From Clonostachys chloroleuca (Eukaryota; Ascomycota; Sordariomycetes; Hypocreales; Bionectriaceae): a DNA stretch of 64,000 bases. The notes under the pieces are model-generated. The model was not told the origin of the DNA and ran no database searches. It was given only the letters and a program-made list of their open reading frames with translations. The stretch is taken from positions 26,350,001 to 26,414,000 of the forward strand of contig JBANAY010000003.1 of assembly GCA_037952775.1 (NCBI GenBank), read 5' to 3'. Numbering within the stretch: the stretch's first letter is position 1; every line of letters begins with the position of its first letter. Positions 1 to 11,237 of this stretch are shown piece by piece. The translations under genes were made by a program, and so were the position numbers.

Positions 1-1
1 G

Positions 2-718
2 AAATCTCTGGCTGACCGTCATGCTTTTGGGATTATCGACTCTGTTGTGCTGATTGGAACGCCTGCCCCGGCTTCATCGGCCCATTGGCGTACCCTACGG
101 AGAGTCGTTTCAGGGAAAATTTTCAACGTGTATTCGGAGAACGACCTAGTTTTGGGTTTCGTCCACCGCATGCATACCTTGACACTCGGTCTAGCCGGTC
201 TCCAACCGATTCAAGATGTGAATGGTGTCGAGAATTTAGACTTGAGCGATCTGGTCAGTGGCCACTTACGGTATCCCGAGTTGACGGGTAAGATCCTTCG
301 CCGGTGCGGCTTCGATGGCGTTCATTCCGGGAAGGATATCGAGGAAGACGACTTGATCAAGATGAAGCACCAATATGCTGCAGGGGAGATCAAATCCGGA
401 AGCAACGACAATGATTTGTCCATCTTAGATGATCCGATCCGCGAATCTACACCACAAAGGAGAGTAATGCAGCAGCAAGATGGGTCTGATGCTTTGGCGC
501 TCCCTTTGCGACCAGGTTCGATAGAGGTCAAGCCGGCCCCCAAGCAAGAAGAGGCTTCTCAACCGGAGTTTCAACCACAGCATGACCGCCATTATGATTC
601 AGATGACCCAGAACACCCAGCGTTTAGGGGTATAGTGATGGTCGATGGTTCAGATGACGATGATGATGATGAAGGCCTTACGATAGAAGAAATCCTGAGA
701 AATAGGGAAAGGCAGTAA
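2..718 (+). CDS. DUF726 (TMCO4-like) alpha/beta-hydrolase-fold protein, 3' end only
   Basis: The gene enters from the left edge, so only the C-terminal 238 residues are present; the frame is open from base 2 to the TAA at 716-718. The visible part has the features of the DUF726/TMCO4 family of membrane-associated proteins with a lipase-like fold: a strand ending VVLIGTPAP, then SAHWRTLRRVVSGK, NVYSENDLVLGF, GLAGLQPI, and the signature GVENLDLSDLVSGHLRY. The tail of about 100 residues is acidic and low in complexity, with an Asp run near the end. The biochemical role of the family is not established. The start, any membrane segments and the nucleophile elbow lie outside the window. TMA23 follows on the same strand after about 0.5 kb. 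Confidence 0.85.
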   Translation, partial: KSLADRHAFGIIDSVVLIGTPAPASSAHWRTLRRVVSGKIFNVYSENDLVLGFVHRMHTLTLGLAGLQPIQDVNGVENLDLSDLVSGHLRYPELTGKILRRCGFDGVHSGKDIEEDDLIKMKHQYAAGEIKSGSNDNDLSILDDPIRESTPQRRVMQQQDGSDALALPLRPGSIEVKPAPKQEEASQPEFQPQHDRHYDSDDPEHPAFRGIVMVDGSDDDDDDEGLTIEEILRNRERQ

Positions 719-1204
719 AAAAAATATCATTCTGTTTGTGCTGTCTGTTAGATGGTTTCTTCTGTATCAAACAGATGACTGTCTTGATTCCAACCATTCT
801 TAGGAGCTCCAACCACGCCTTTGTTGTCCAAAGCAATCCCACTCCAAAGAGTTACCGGCCAAGTCATTAGTAAGCTGTGTCAAAAACTAACAAAAAAACA
901 GAAAGAAATAATTCATGGACAAGTTACCTACCTATCATGCAAAGAGAAGTGAATGAGACAACTCCAGGGTAGCCTCGCGAGTTGACGGCCCTGCGATAAG
1001 CAGATAGCGCTGGCCCCACCCAAAAAATTGACCTGGCCGACGATATCACAGCGTATTTCTTTCCCAGCCAACCACCCCGGGCAGTTAATTATCTTGGGCT
1101 CTGCGCAATTCATTTCAAGCAGCTTTTAAAAACTCAGTTCTTATGTCGACGCAAGAAAACACAATTAAGAGAATCACACACCAAAAATCTCTGCGCCCTG
1201 CATC
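719..1204. other. intergenic, hydrolase 3' side and TMA23 promoter
   Basis: About 490 bases between two genes on the + strand. It should hold the terminator of the upstream gene and the promoter and leader of TMA23. No convincing TATA box or other gene is visible. The 60-codon open frames here are not protein-like. Confidence 0.5.
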
Positions 1205-1840
1205 ATGAACGCTCATGCTCTCCTCTCCCGCCAAGGGTGGCGGGGGCACGGCCACTCCCTGCACAAGCACGACGACTCGATCGGTCTCGCGAAGCCTCTC
1301 CTGCTGAACCGCAAAGACAACACCAAGGGCCTGGGTGTCGCGCAGCACTTCAACAACGACCAATGGTGGCTGAACGCCTTCGACGAGCAGTTGAAGGGTC
1401 TGGAGTCGAATGGCAAAACCGTGAAGCAGACCGTGACGACTGGCAAATTGAACATTCTCGAGCAGGGGTCGATGGGGAAGTGGTCCGTCTACTCTTCCTT
1501 CGTTAGGGGCGGCTTCCTCGAGGGCACCGTTGATCTGCTGTCTGCACAAGACTCTACGGCTTCGGACTCCAGCAGCGACAGCAAGGATTCGGATAAGGCC
1601 AAGGACAAGAAGGCCTCGAAAAAGGATGACAAGGAGACGAAGGAGGAGCGACGCGCACGGAAGGAGGCGAAGAGGCAACGCAAGGAAGCGCGCGCATTGC
1701 GGAGGGCTGCCCGCCGAGAGCGAAGGGAGGCCAGGGCGAAAGGCCAGAAGGGTTCCAGTTCAGATGATTCCCTGTCTGAGGAGAAGCGGCGGCGGCGAGA
1801 GCGAAAAGAAGAAAAGAGGAGAAAGAGGTCAAAGGAGTAG
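1205..1840 (+). CDS. TMA23: TMA23-like G-patch ribosome biogenesis protein
   Basis: Intronless frame of 211 codons. The N-terminus begins MNAHALLSRQGWRGHGHSL and continues through RKDNTKGLGVAQH and NDQWWLNAFDEQLKGL, the degenerate G-patch arrangement typical of fungal Tma23 (human counterpart class: short nucleolar G-patch proteins). The C-terminal third, from about residue 120, is a Ser/Asp stretch followed by a strongly basic Lys/Arg/Glu-rich helix, as expected for a nucleolar pre-40S factor. In yeast Tma23 associates with ribosomes and affects small-subunit production; function here is inferred by homology. The ATG was chosen because it starts the conserved block directly. Convergent with THG1, 168 bases apart. 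Confidence 0.88.
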   Translation: MNAHALLSRQGWRGHGHSLHKHDDSIGLAKPLLLNRKDNTKGLGVAQHFNNDQWWLNAFDEQLKGLESNGKTVKQTVTTGKLNILEQGSMGKWSVYSSFVRGGFLEGTVDLLSAQDSTASDSSSDSKDSDKAKDKKASKKDDKETKEERRARKEAKRQRKEARALRRAARRERREARAKGQKGSSSDDSLSEEKRRRRERKEEKRRKRSKE

Positions 1841-2008
1841 AATGGATGGGAGCAAAATTATCGCTGCGTGAGCGGATGGAAACTAGTATATGGCGAAGCG
1901 TGTTTTGGATTATTGCATTTCATGGGAGTTTGGGCAAAAGAGGGACCAGAAACATGTAGAACATGTACGCATTAGATACCCAGGATGTCAAGATTTGAAT
2001 GTTTTTGA

Positions 2009-3280
2009 CTAAGTTTCCTTGGGGATTTTCCCAGGCTTGTTCGATAATAGCCATGGTCGCCTGTCCCAGAAATCATTCTTGATAATGTCCAAGTGGTCTA
2101 CAACGATACATGCCTTTGCTCGACGCTTTTTGTCATTTTCTGTTTGCGTCTTGGATTGCTTGATAGGCTCTGCAAGCGAGTCCATAGTTTCGGTGATTGT
2201 ATGACTGTCAGGCTCAACCAACTCGTACTATTTGGATCCATGAATGTGAGTGGTTGAAGTTTGGTCAAAAGGGGCTCGGGACACTTACATCTCGAAACAC
2301 AACACTGCCTTTCTTGAACATCTCTGGCTCATTGTTGTAGTTGATTTTGAAGCGAGAGAATAAGATCTCGTTCTTGTCTGCAGCCAATGTCCCCTGAGGA
2401 CGGTTAGTTGAGTGCGTCTAAACAAACGGAACTAATACTCACGGCTAGGGCCTTCTCAGCCTCCTTGTTATCAAGCCCTCCCTGTTGGATCAGAGCCCAG
2501 AAAGTTGTGTTATAAAGATTGTTGATATGGCCTTGGAAGTGGTGTTAGTAGTGATTTCAGCCGGCTTTCGCATTGGGGGCCTTCACTTACAATCCGCCTG
2601 ACGCCAGCTCAGGTAGTCACGTAAGTTCGACACGGTTGGGTAGCAAACTGCGCGCCCGTCGAAAGTGGGCAGTGGAAAGGAGAGGGGTGTTCCAGGCAGG
2701 TATTTTGGCCACAGGTGGACGTAGTTTGCAGTGAATGTTGAGACGATGGTGCTGACGAGTTTGCTGCGTTTGCTCGTTAGAACTGGGTCGCACTTGGCTA
2801 GCATCTAAGACCTTCTCACCTCGCTCTTCGTTCAAATAGCCCCGACGACTTGTGAATTATGAAGCTGCGAAGTAAGTTTCAACTTTTCTGACTCTAATGG
2901 CCCGGGGAAGATTTTGGCCTCATTACCTGTACTCGTCGCTTACACCGTAGGCAACGGTGATGTCGGAAAGATCAGTCACTACAGCCTTGGCCGCGGCGTT
3001 CATGAGATCCAGCGCCCGGCGGTCATTGGGCTTCTCAAAGTTGTACTTTGCACACATCCTATCATGTGTTAGAACTTACCGCAATGCGACTTAGAGGGAT
3101 CTGATTTTTTCTTTACTTGGTAAACGCCCGACCATCTACTCTGACCACAATCCATGTGTTTGGGAGCAGGAAGTCTGGTTGCTCGAAGGCGCGGACATAT
3201 TCAAATCTGTGTAGAGAGTTAGATTTATTGAAGCGATATTTCAGAACATAAAATGCGACTTCTCACTTGGAATTTGCCAT
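2009..3280 (-). CDS. THG1: tRNA-His guanylyltransferase
   Basis: Adds the G at position -1 of tRNA-His, the identity element for histidyl-tRNA synthetase. Eight exons on the minus strand: 3280-3267, 3206-3117, 3058-2927, 2864-2820, 2763-2591, 2531-2443, 2393-2289, 2227-2009. Phases are continuous and give 288 residues, slightly longer than yeast Thg1. The start MANSKFEYVR matches the family start. The metal-binding aspartates lie in [10 protein letters not shown] and YGVSDEYSF. Other family blocks seen are [40 protein letters not shown] and [14 protein letters not shown]. The first coding exon is only 14 bases. The last 60 residues are a basic fungal extension. The tRNA-repair reading is family knowledge; the gene model is read from the sequence. 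Confidence 0.93.
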
Positions 3281-3728
3281 GCTGAGTGCGGCTTTGCACT
3301 CTCGCCTCAAGATGCTGTGATGAATGATGGGTATTGTTAGTCGCAATCGGGCTTGTGAATTGTTGGTGGTACTCCTCTCCAGTGGGGTCCGTGTCCAGGG
3401 CAGTCGCAAGTGTGAGGTACTTCGCACCTGCTAGGCTGGTGGTACTTCCAGTGGGTATCCACATATTTCTGCGGTGGCATATTTGTCGTCAGGCGCAATT
3501 TGTTGACGGAGCTCAGAGGCTTCTCTCCATTTATTTGTGGAGCTAGGTGTCCCAAACCTCTCAGCCTTGCAGCTGTAGTAGCTCTGGCAAGAGTTAGTGC
3601 AGACACGGCTGTAGACTTGCTCCGCCGTCGCAACTCTACCACAGCAGGCACGTCCCCGACAGCAATGTGAGCTGCCCCCTCTACGATTATCAGTGTACCA
3701 TATACGGAGGCTCTCCGTTGCCGCCACG
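3281..3728. promoter_or_regulatory. shared divergent promoter THG1 / SWD1
   Basis: A 448-base head-to-head gap between the start codons of THG1 (minus) and SWD1 (plus). Both leaders and promoters must fit in it. I see no TATA box, and the overlapping short frames on both strands look random. Confidence 0.5.
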
Positions 3729-5186
3729 ATGAATATGCTACTGTCCGACGACTACCTTCTCCAGGACTACCCTGAGAATATCACCAACACCATCCGTTCA
3801 GGGCATGCGACCATGCTGCGGTTCGATCGTAAAGGGGATTATCTAGCTTCCGGGCGAGTCGATGGCACAGTTGTCGTGTGGGATCTTGAGACGATGGGGG
3901 TTGCGAGGAAGTTGCGTGGTCATAACAAGGGCATCACTTTCTTGAGCTGGTCGCGATGTGGCAGATATTTACTGTCAACCTGCCAAGGGTGGAAAGCTAT
4001 CCTATGGGATTTGCAAGATGGAAGTCGGCTTCGCGAGGTTCGATTCCGTGCTCCCGCCTACATTGCTGAGATCCACCCCTGGAACCAGTTGGTCCGCCCC
4101 TCTACCGTCCTTGTGATGTCAGAAATGCTAAATTGAACTAGCCTTAGGTTTGTCACCGCGCTCTTTGAGGAGCAGCCGATGCTGGTCGACGTGTCCGAAC
4201 CTGTTGATATCAAACACATACTACCTTCTGCCCCGAAACGGACGAACACCAATGGAGATGCAGCTCTCAAGGAGAAGCAGGCGAAGGAGGATGCGAGACA
4301 AATGACAACTTCGGCTATTTGGACGACTACTGGGGATCACATACTCGCAGGGACCAACAAAGGCAAACTAAACATCATTGATGCGAGGACTTGCGAAATC
4401 ATTTACACGGAGAAGATCTGTTCTGGAGTCATCACCACAATGCGACTCACAGCATCAGGCAGAGATCTTTTGGTCAACTCCCAGGACCGAATCATACGAA
4501 CATTTCGTCTGCCAAATCTTTCCGTTGAGGATCTGGACTTGGATACACTGCAGGTTCCGCTCGAGCATAAATTCCAGGATGTTGTCAACAAGCTCTCATG
4601 GAACCATGTCACCTTCAGCGCAACTGGCGAATATGTTGCTGCCTCCACATACAATAACCACGAGCTCTACGTGTGGGAACGAAATCACGGCAGTTTGGTG
4701 TGTATGCTCAAAGATCCCAAGGAGGAGCAAGGAGTTATAGAATGGCATCCTTCGCGCGCTCTGTTGGCGGCATGCGGCTTGGAGACGGGAAGGATATACA
4801 TTTGGTCCGTTGTTAGTCCTCAGAAATGGTCTGCGCTGGCGCCTGACTTCGCAGAAGTCGAAGAAAACGTTGAATACATTGAACGGGAAGACGAGTTCGA
4901 CATTTATGCGCAGGAGGAGATTCACAGACGGCGACTTGATGCGGAGGACGAGGATGTGGACGTGTTGACACTTGATCAGCCCAAGGCCATGGGTTGGGAG
5001 AATAGCTTTCGGATGCCGGTGCTATTCAATCTTGGAGAAAGCGACAGTGAGGATGAGTTTATCGCAGTTTCGACCGGAACCATGCGGCGTAGGAGTCCTG
5101 GGGAAGGTCAGGGAGATGATGATGGATATGAGCGGGTACCTGTGAAGAAAGTTGCTAGCAAGGGAGGGCGTAGCAAAAAGAAATAG
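3729..5186 (+). CDS. SWD1: COMPASS complex WD40 subunit Swd1 (RbBP5 family)
   Basis: Two exons, 3729-4087 and 4148-5186, give 465 residues. Swd1 is a core subunit of the Set1/COMPASS histone H3 lysine 4 methyltransferase. WD40 repeats fill roughly residues 20-330: SGHATMLRFDRKGDYLAS, DGTVVVWDLETMGVARK, LRGHNKGITFLSWSRCG, WKAILWDLQDG, LSWNHVTFSATGEYVAAS and VIEWHPSRALLAACG are recognisable family blocks. The acidic tail containing GESDSEDEFIAVSTGTMRR is also typical of fungal orthologues. I chose the ATG at 3729 rather than the earlier one at 3693 because it begins the conserved start. The intron uses the uncommon donor GTTGGT; the phase requires it, since the neighbouring GTCCGC donor breaks the frame. 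Divergent from THG1. Confidence 0.93.
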
Positions 5187-5989
5187 ACAGTGACAAAGCA
5201 TCATTTGGCCAATTGCAAGAAAGGTCGCCTAGCTTTGTTGAAGGACAATGACGAGTTGCATGAGACCCTCTGTCACCAATCGCAGAGGAGCAAGTTTCAG
5301 ATGCTTTGTAGCTACTTGAGTCACTCGGCCAAGGCAATGGGTTAGGACAAAGTCCGAAACTAAGGTATGCCGCAGCTTTATTTTGGGCCAACTGAATTAG
5401 TAAGAAGCAAAGATCTGAAACGCTGGCCAATTAAACCTAGCCTGCCGCCTTATTTTTCAGGCCGCAACCTCACGAACAAGGTGGCGCGTGTTCCACATGT
5501 AGTTTAGCGTCCTCGCCATCGTGTGGTCAGCAGCCTTAAGCCCAGATTCTTCATGGTTCCTCCAGACCCTTTCTCACCACGTCAAAACTTTGCTTCCATA
5601 CACGACCATCACCGCGCACGTCTCTCAGCGTGCGCAACATCGCGAAATCGATTCGAGAGCGACCAGAATCGCGACCGCCCGATTTTTCTCTTCACCTTGG
5701 CGACTTGCAAGGAGGTGGCGACGGGGGAGCCCAGCCTGAGGTTCTCCTGGGCCGTTGGCCAGGACAGGCGCCTGCATTGAGCGCCATCCAGAACTTTTCG
5801 TTCTCGATTTCATTTATCGATTAAACCGACCTCTGCGATTTACAGCACACGGATTCACTTCGTATCCTTTTTTTAATCATCTCTCGCCCGGTTTCGCGTC
5901 GTTGTCGAGTCGCGACTTTCTCGTTCCTGCATAATCACGGTCGCTTACGTTGAATTTTCATACCCCCGGCCGACTTCGACACCGCAAAT
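5187..5989. promoter_or_regulatory. intergenic and RPB1 5' region
   Basis: About 800 bases between SWD1 and RPB1 on the same strand. The half next to RPB1 is rich in C and T with CG-containing stretches, as is common in leaders of highly expressed fungal genes. No TATA box is evident. Short open frames at 5521-5824 overlap each other in several frames and are not protein-like. Confidence 0.5.
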
Positions 5990-8900
5990 ATGGCGAACCT
6001 CTACTTCACCCACTCGAGCGCGCCGCTCAAGACGGTGGAGGAGATTCAGTTCGGCTTGATGTCCCCCGAGGAGATCAAGAATATGAGTGTTGCGCACATT
6101 CTTTACCCAGAGACCATGGAGGAGAACAAGGTCAAGCCGCGTGATGGCGGTCTTAATGACCCTCTTCTTGGTTCGATCGATCGCCAGTTCAAGTGCAAGA
6201 CCTGCACTCAGGCGATGGGTGAATGTCCCGGCCACTTTGGACACATCGAGCTCGCCAAACCTGTGTACCACCCAGGTTTCATCAAGAAAGTCAAGAAGAT
6301 TTTGGAGATTGTCTGCCACAACTGTAGTAAAGTTTTGGCTGATGAAGTTGGTCTCACCTAATCTTTTCAGACATTTGAATGATCTCTAGATGCTAATGAC
6401 AATGTTGCAGAGCGATCCCGAGTTTGTCGCCGCTATTCGGACACGCGACCCCAAAGTTCGCTTCCAGCGAGTTTGGACGGTGTGCAAGAAGAAGCGAAGG
6501 TGCGAGAACGAGGAGCGCCAGAACAAGGACGAGGAGTTTGCACCCGGGATGAAACCCAAGGTAGAAAGCCACGGCGGCTGTGGCAACGTCCAACCCCAGG
6601 TGCGCCAGGCAGCACTTCAGCTGAAGGCTGCCTTTGAGGTCGCCACGGAAGACGGGCCTAAGAAGAAGGAGACACAGCCGATTACACCTGAGCTTGCTCA
6701 CAATATCCTGCGTCGCATTTGCGAACAGGATCTTCGCAACATGGGTCTTAACTCCGACTATGCGCGCCCGGAGTGGATGATCCTGACAGTCCTCCCAGTC
6801 CCTCCTCCTCCCGTCCGTCCTAGTATCTCCATGGACGGCACGGGTACTGGCATGCGAAATGAGGATGATTTGACATACAAGCTTGGCGATATTATTCGCG
6901 CCAACGGCAACGTCAAGCAGGCTATCCGTGAAGGTTCACCTGCACACATTGCTAGGGATTTCGAGGAGCTGCTTCAGTACCATGTAGCTACCTACATGGA
7001 TAATGATATTGCTGGTCAGCCCCGGGCTCTGCAAAAGAGTGGACGTCCTGTAAAGGCCATTCGCGCCCGTCTAAAAGGAAAGGAGGGCCGTCTGAGAGGT
7101 AACTTGATGGGTAAGCGTGTCGACTTTTCAGCACGTACTGTCATCACTGGCGATGCCAACCTGTCATTGCACGAAGTTGGTGTTCCTCGCAGCATTGCTC
7201 GAACTCTGACATATCCCGAGACCGTCACCCCATATAACATCAGCAAGCTGCACCAGCTTGTCGAGAACGGACCTAATGAGCACCCTGGTGCTAAGTACGT
7301 CATTCGATCAGATGGAACACGCATTGACTTGAGACATCACCGCCGTGCCGCTCAGATATCTTTGGAATACGGTTGGAAGGTTGAACGTCATCTGATGGAT
7401 GGCGACTACATCATCTTCAATCGTCAGCCCTCGCTGCACAAGGAGTCGATGATGGGTCATCAAGTCCGTGTTATGCCATACTCTACATTCCGTCTGAACC
7501 TCTCTGTGACATCGCCTTACAACGCCGATTTCGATGGTGACGAGATGAATCTTCACGTCCCCCAGAGCGAGGAAACCCGAGCTGAGGTCAAGGAGCTTTG
7601 TCTAGTGCCCCTGAACATCGTGTCACCACAGAAGAACTCACCTTTGATGGGTATCGTGCAGGACTCATTGGCTGGTGCTTACAAGCTCTGCCGCCGTGAC
7701 GTCTTCCTCACCAAAGAGGAAGTTATGAATCTGATGCTCTGGGTCCCTGGCTGGGATGGTGTCATTCCTCAACCCGCCATCTTCAAGCCTCGCCCCCGGT
7801 GGACTGGAAAACAGATGATTAGTCTCGTTATTCCCCCCGAGGTCAATATCAATGCCGGCTCTGATAGCTACGCTTCTCTGTTGAAAGATGACAGTGTGCT
7901 GATCCAGGGAGGAGAGCTCATGTATGGGCTGATGAAGAAGAAGTTTGTTGGAGCTCAGTCAGGCGGTATTATTCACATCTGTTACAACGAGCTGGGCCCC
8001 AAGGCCGCCATGGCGTTCTTGAACGGTGTCCAGCAGGTCGTAACGTATTGGCTCCTACACAATGGTCACAGTATCGGTATTGGAGACACAATTCCGGACA
8101 AGGCGACTATCGAGAAGATTCAGATGGATATCAACCGCGAAAAGAAGTTGGTCGACGAGATCACCGAGAAGGCTACGAACAATACGCTCGAAGCTGAGCC
8201 TGGTATGAGTGTCCGTGCCACCTTCGAACATCATGTTGGTGTTGCTCTCAACAGAGCTCGTGACAGGGCTGGTACGACCACCCAAAACAGTCTTAAGGAC
8301 TCCAACAATGCGGTTACCATGGCCAGTTCTGGCTCAAAGGGATCATCTATCAACATCTCTCAGATGTCCGCCTTGGTGGGACAGCAGATGGTGGAGGGTA
8401 AGCGTATTCCCTTCGGTTTCAACTACCGCACATTGCCGCACTTCACCAAGGATGATTACTCTCCTGAAGCTCGTGGATTCGTTGAAAACTCATACCTTCG
8501 TGGTCTGACCCCATCCGAATTCTTCTTCCACGCCATGGCTGGTAGAGAAGGTCTTATTGATACTGCAGTCAAGACTGCTGAGACTGGTTATATTCAACGT
8601 CGTCTCGTCAAGGCTCTCGAAGATCTGAGCGCCCGCTATGACGGAACAGTTCGTAACTCGCTAGGTGATATCGTTCAGTTTCTGTATGGTGAAGATGGTC
8701 TCGATGCCATGATCATCGAAGCGCAGAAGATGACAATCCTCAACCCTTCAGATCCCAAGTTTGCAGAAAAGTACCGTCTTGATCTTGCAAACCCACCTGC
8801 ATGGTTCCGAAAGGAATACGAGTATGGTAACGAGTTGACAGGAGACAAGGAATCCATGGATCTTCTGGATGCTGAGTGGGAGGCTTTGCTCGAGGACCGT

Positions 8901-11237
8901 AGACTTGTCCGAATCATCAACCGGCATAAGAAGGACGAAGATATGATGCAGCTTCCTCTGAACATCAACCGCATTATCGAGTCAGCTAAACGTGTTTTCA
9001 ACGTCAAGGCTACTGATCGAAGCAATCTGCGCCCTGTGGAAACAATTACTGCGGTACAGAACCTGTTGAACAAGATTGTCATTGTTCGAGGCGAAGATCC
9101 AATTTCCAAGGAAGCTGACTCGAACGCGACAATTCTCTTCAAGGCTCTCATCCGATCGCGCCTCGCGTTCAAGGAACTGATCAAGACTCACCGGCTGAAC
9201 AAGTTTGCTTTTGATCATATCATTGGCGAGCTCCAAAGCAGATGGGATCGCGCGTTCGTTTCACCCGGTGAGATGGTTGGTGTCCTCGCTGCCCAGTCCA
9301 TTGGAGAGCCTGCTACTCAGATGACGTTGAACACCTTCCATTTTGCTGGTGTGTCTTCGAAGAATGTTACGCTGGGTGTACCTCGTCTCAAAGAGATTCT
9401 GAATCTCGCTAGCAACATCAAGACCCCTGCCATGCAGGTCTACCTCGATAAGCCATTGGCCACCAAGGAGCAAGCCCAAGACTTGAGAAGTAAGGTCGAG
9501 TACGCGAATCTCCGCTCAGTTGTCGCATACACTGAGATTCACTACGATCCTAATCTGCATGAGACCACAATCGACGAGGATTATGATCTGGTCGAAGCTT
9601 ACTGGATGATTCCCGATGAGAGTCACGCTACCGCAGACCAGCAATCAAGATGGTTGCTTCGTATTTGCCTGGATCGACAGAAGATGCTGGACAAGCGTAT
9701 CACGGTTGAAGACATTGCCCAGCGCATCAAAGAGGAATACGAAGGTGATCTGGCCATCATCTTCAGTGACAACAACGCCGACGAGCAGGTCATCCGTGTG
9801 AGACCCATTCGAAAGGACGATAACAAGGATGAAGATGGCGAGAAGATGATTGAGGAAGATGTGGTTCTGAAGCGCCTAGAAGCCCACTTGCTTGACACCT
9901 TGACTCTTCGCGGTGTGCCGGGTGTTGTGAAAGCCTTCCTTACCGTGAAGCTTGTCCTCTCAACTACGCCGGACGGTGCCCAGATCGCCATCAAGGATGA
10001 TCCTCGATGTACTGAGTGGTATCTCGATACCGAAGGTACGACGCTGCGCGAAGTGCTCGCTATTCCCGGTGTCGACGCTACAAGGACGGCTTGCAACGAT
10101 CTTTGGCAGATTATTGATGTGCTTGGCATTGAAGCTACCCGTTCTCAACTTTTGAGAGAGTTGGTCAACGTCTTGGCCTTTGATGGTTCGTATGTCAACC
10201 ACCGGCATATGGCACTGCTGGTTGATATTATGACATACAGAGGCACTATCTCAGCTGTCACCCGGCACGGTATCAACCGAGCTGATACTGGTGCTCTGAT
10301 GCGTTGCTCTTTCGAAGAGACTGTGGAAATTCTTCTGGAGGCAGCTGCTACTGGCGAGCTTGATGACTGTCGCGGTATTTCTGAAAACGTGATGCTGGGT
10401 CAGATGGCACCCATGGGTACTGGCAACTTTGACACATTCCTGGACCCAAAGATGCTTGAGACTGTCATCTCTGACAACTCTCGCATGGGTCTTATGCCTG
10501 GAATGCCAGTCAAGGAAGGAGAAATTGAGGGAGCGGCTACGCCCTACGACACAGGTTCCCCAATGGCAGACTCGGGCTACCACAGCCTTGCCTCGCCGGC
10601 GGCTGGAAACTTCTCGCCCATCCAGGGAGCTGGATCTGACGCCAGCTCAGGATTTGACACTGAGTATGGTGGTGGCTTCGGCACTGATTCCAGCGCCCGA
10701 AGCCCCTTTATTGGAGGCCCAACCAGCCCGTTCACCACATCCCCGACTTCTCCTTTCACCGGAGGCTACAACGCTGTATCTCCTGGTTACTCGCCTACCT
10801 CGCCTCTTATCCAGGGCGCTGGCTTTGCCACCTCGCCTTCGTTCAGCCCGTCTTCGCCTTCCTTCTCGCCGTCGTCTCCAGCCATGCGGCCTACGAGCCC
10901 GGGGTACAGTCCGTCGTCACCGAGTTATTCACCTACCTCCCCAAACCAGGTTCACTACTCGCCGACATCTCCAGCCAACTTATCCCCGACGTCGCCCAGC
11001 TACTCGCCAACGAGTCCTTCGTACAGCCCAACCTCTCCGGCCATGCATGCCACATCGCCATCATACTCACCGGCGTCTCCATCCTTCTCACCCACATCGC
11101 CCAACTATTCTCCTACAAGCCCAAGATTTTCCACCACTCCTGGCTCACACCAATCTCCTACTAGCCCGACATACTCCCCTCAGTCTCCCGCGTTCTCCCC
11201 TAACACCCCGGGGCCGGGAACTTCAGGGAATCAATAG
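5990..11237 (+). CDS. RPB1: DNA-directed RNA polymerase II largest subunit
   Basis: Catalytic subunit that makes mRNA in the nucleus. Exons 5990-6346 and 6411-11237 give 1,727 residues, the normal size for mould Rpb1. The clamp zinc site [17 protein letters not shown] is in exon 1, with CHNC close to the splice junction. The Mg-binding [11 protein letters not shown] lies at about residues 490-500. Bridge helix [20 protein letters not shown] and trigger-loop region [20 protein letters not shown] are intact. From about residue 1,555 to the end runs the C-terminal domain of YSPTSPS-like heptads, many degenerate ([21 protein letters not shown]). The intron has the donor GTTGGT, a branch-like TGCTAATGAC at 6391 and the acceptor TTGCAG. 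Phase and family alignment across the junction (LADE, then SDPEF) support it. Confidence 0.98.
10720..11205 (+). repeat. RPB1 C-terminal domain heptad repeats
   Basis: Coding tandem repeats of 21 bases encoding variants of YSPTSPS. The first third is strongly degenerate with Gly-rich spacers and Phe in place of Tyr1. The middle holds the best consensus runs (YSPTSPS), and the tail ends in imperfect QSP/NTP units. This is the platform for phosphorylation-dependent recruitment of capping, splicing and 3'-end factors. Confidence 0.9.

Noticed and set aside
1115..1678. 187-codon minus-strand frame over TMA23
   Set aside because: Shadow of the TMA23 coding sequence; Leu/Arg/Val-rich, no domain, and TMA23 is clearly the coding strand.
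4030..4060. T-loop-like string GAGGTTCGATTCCG suggesting a tRNA
   Set aside because: It lies inside the SWD1 coding sequence (EVRFRA) and no acceptor or anticodon stems can be formed around it.
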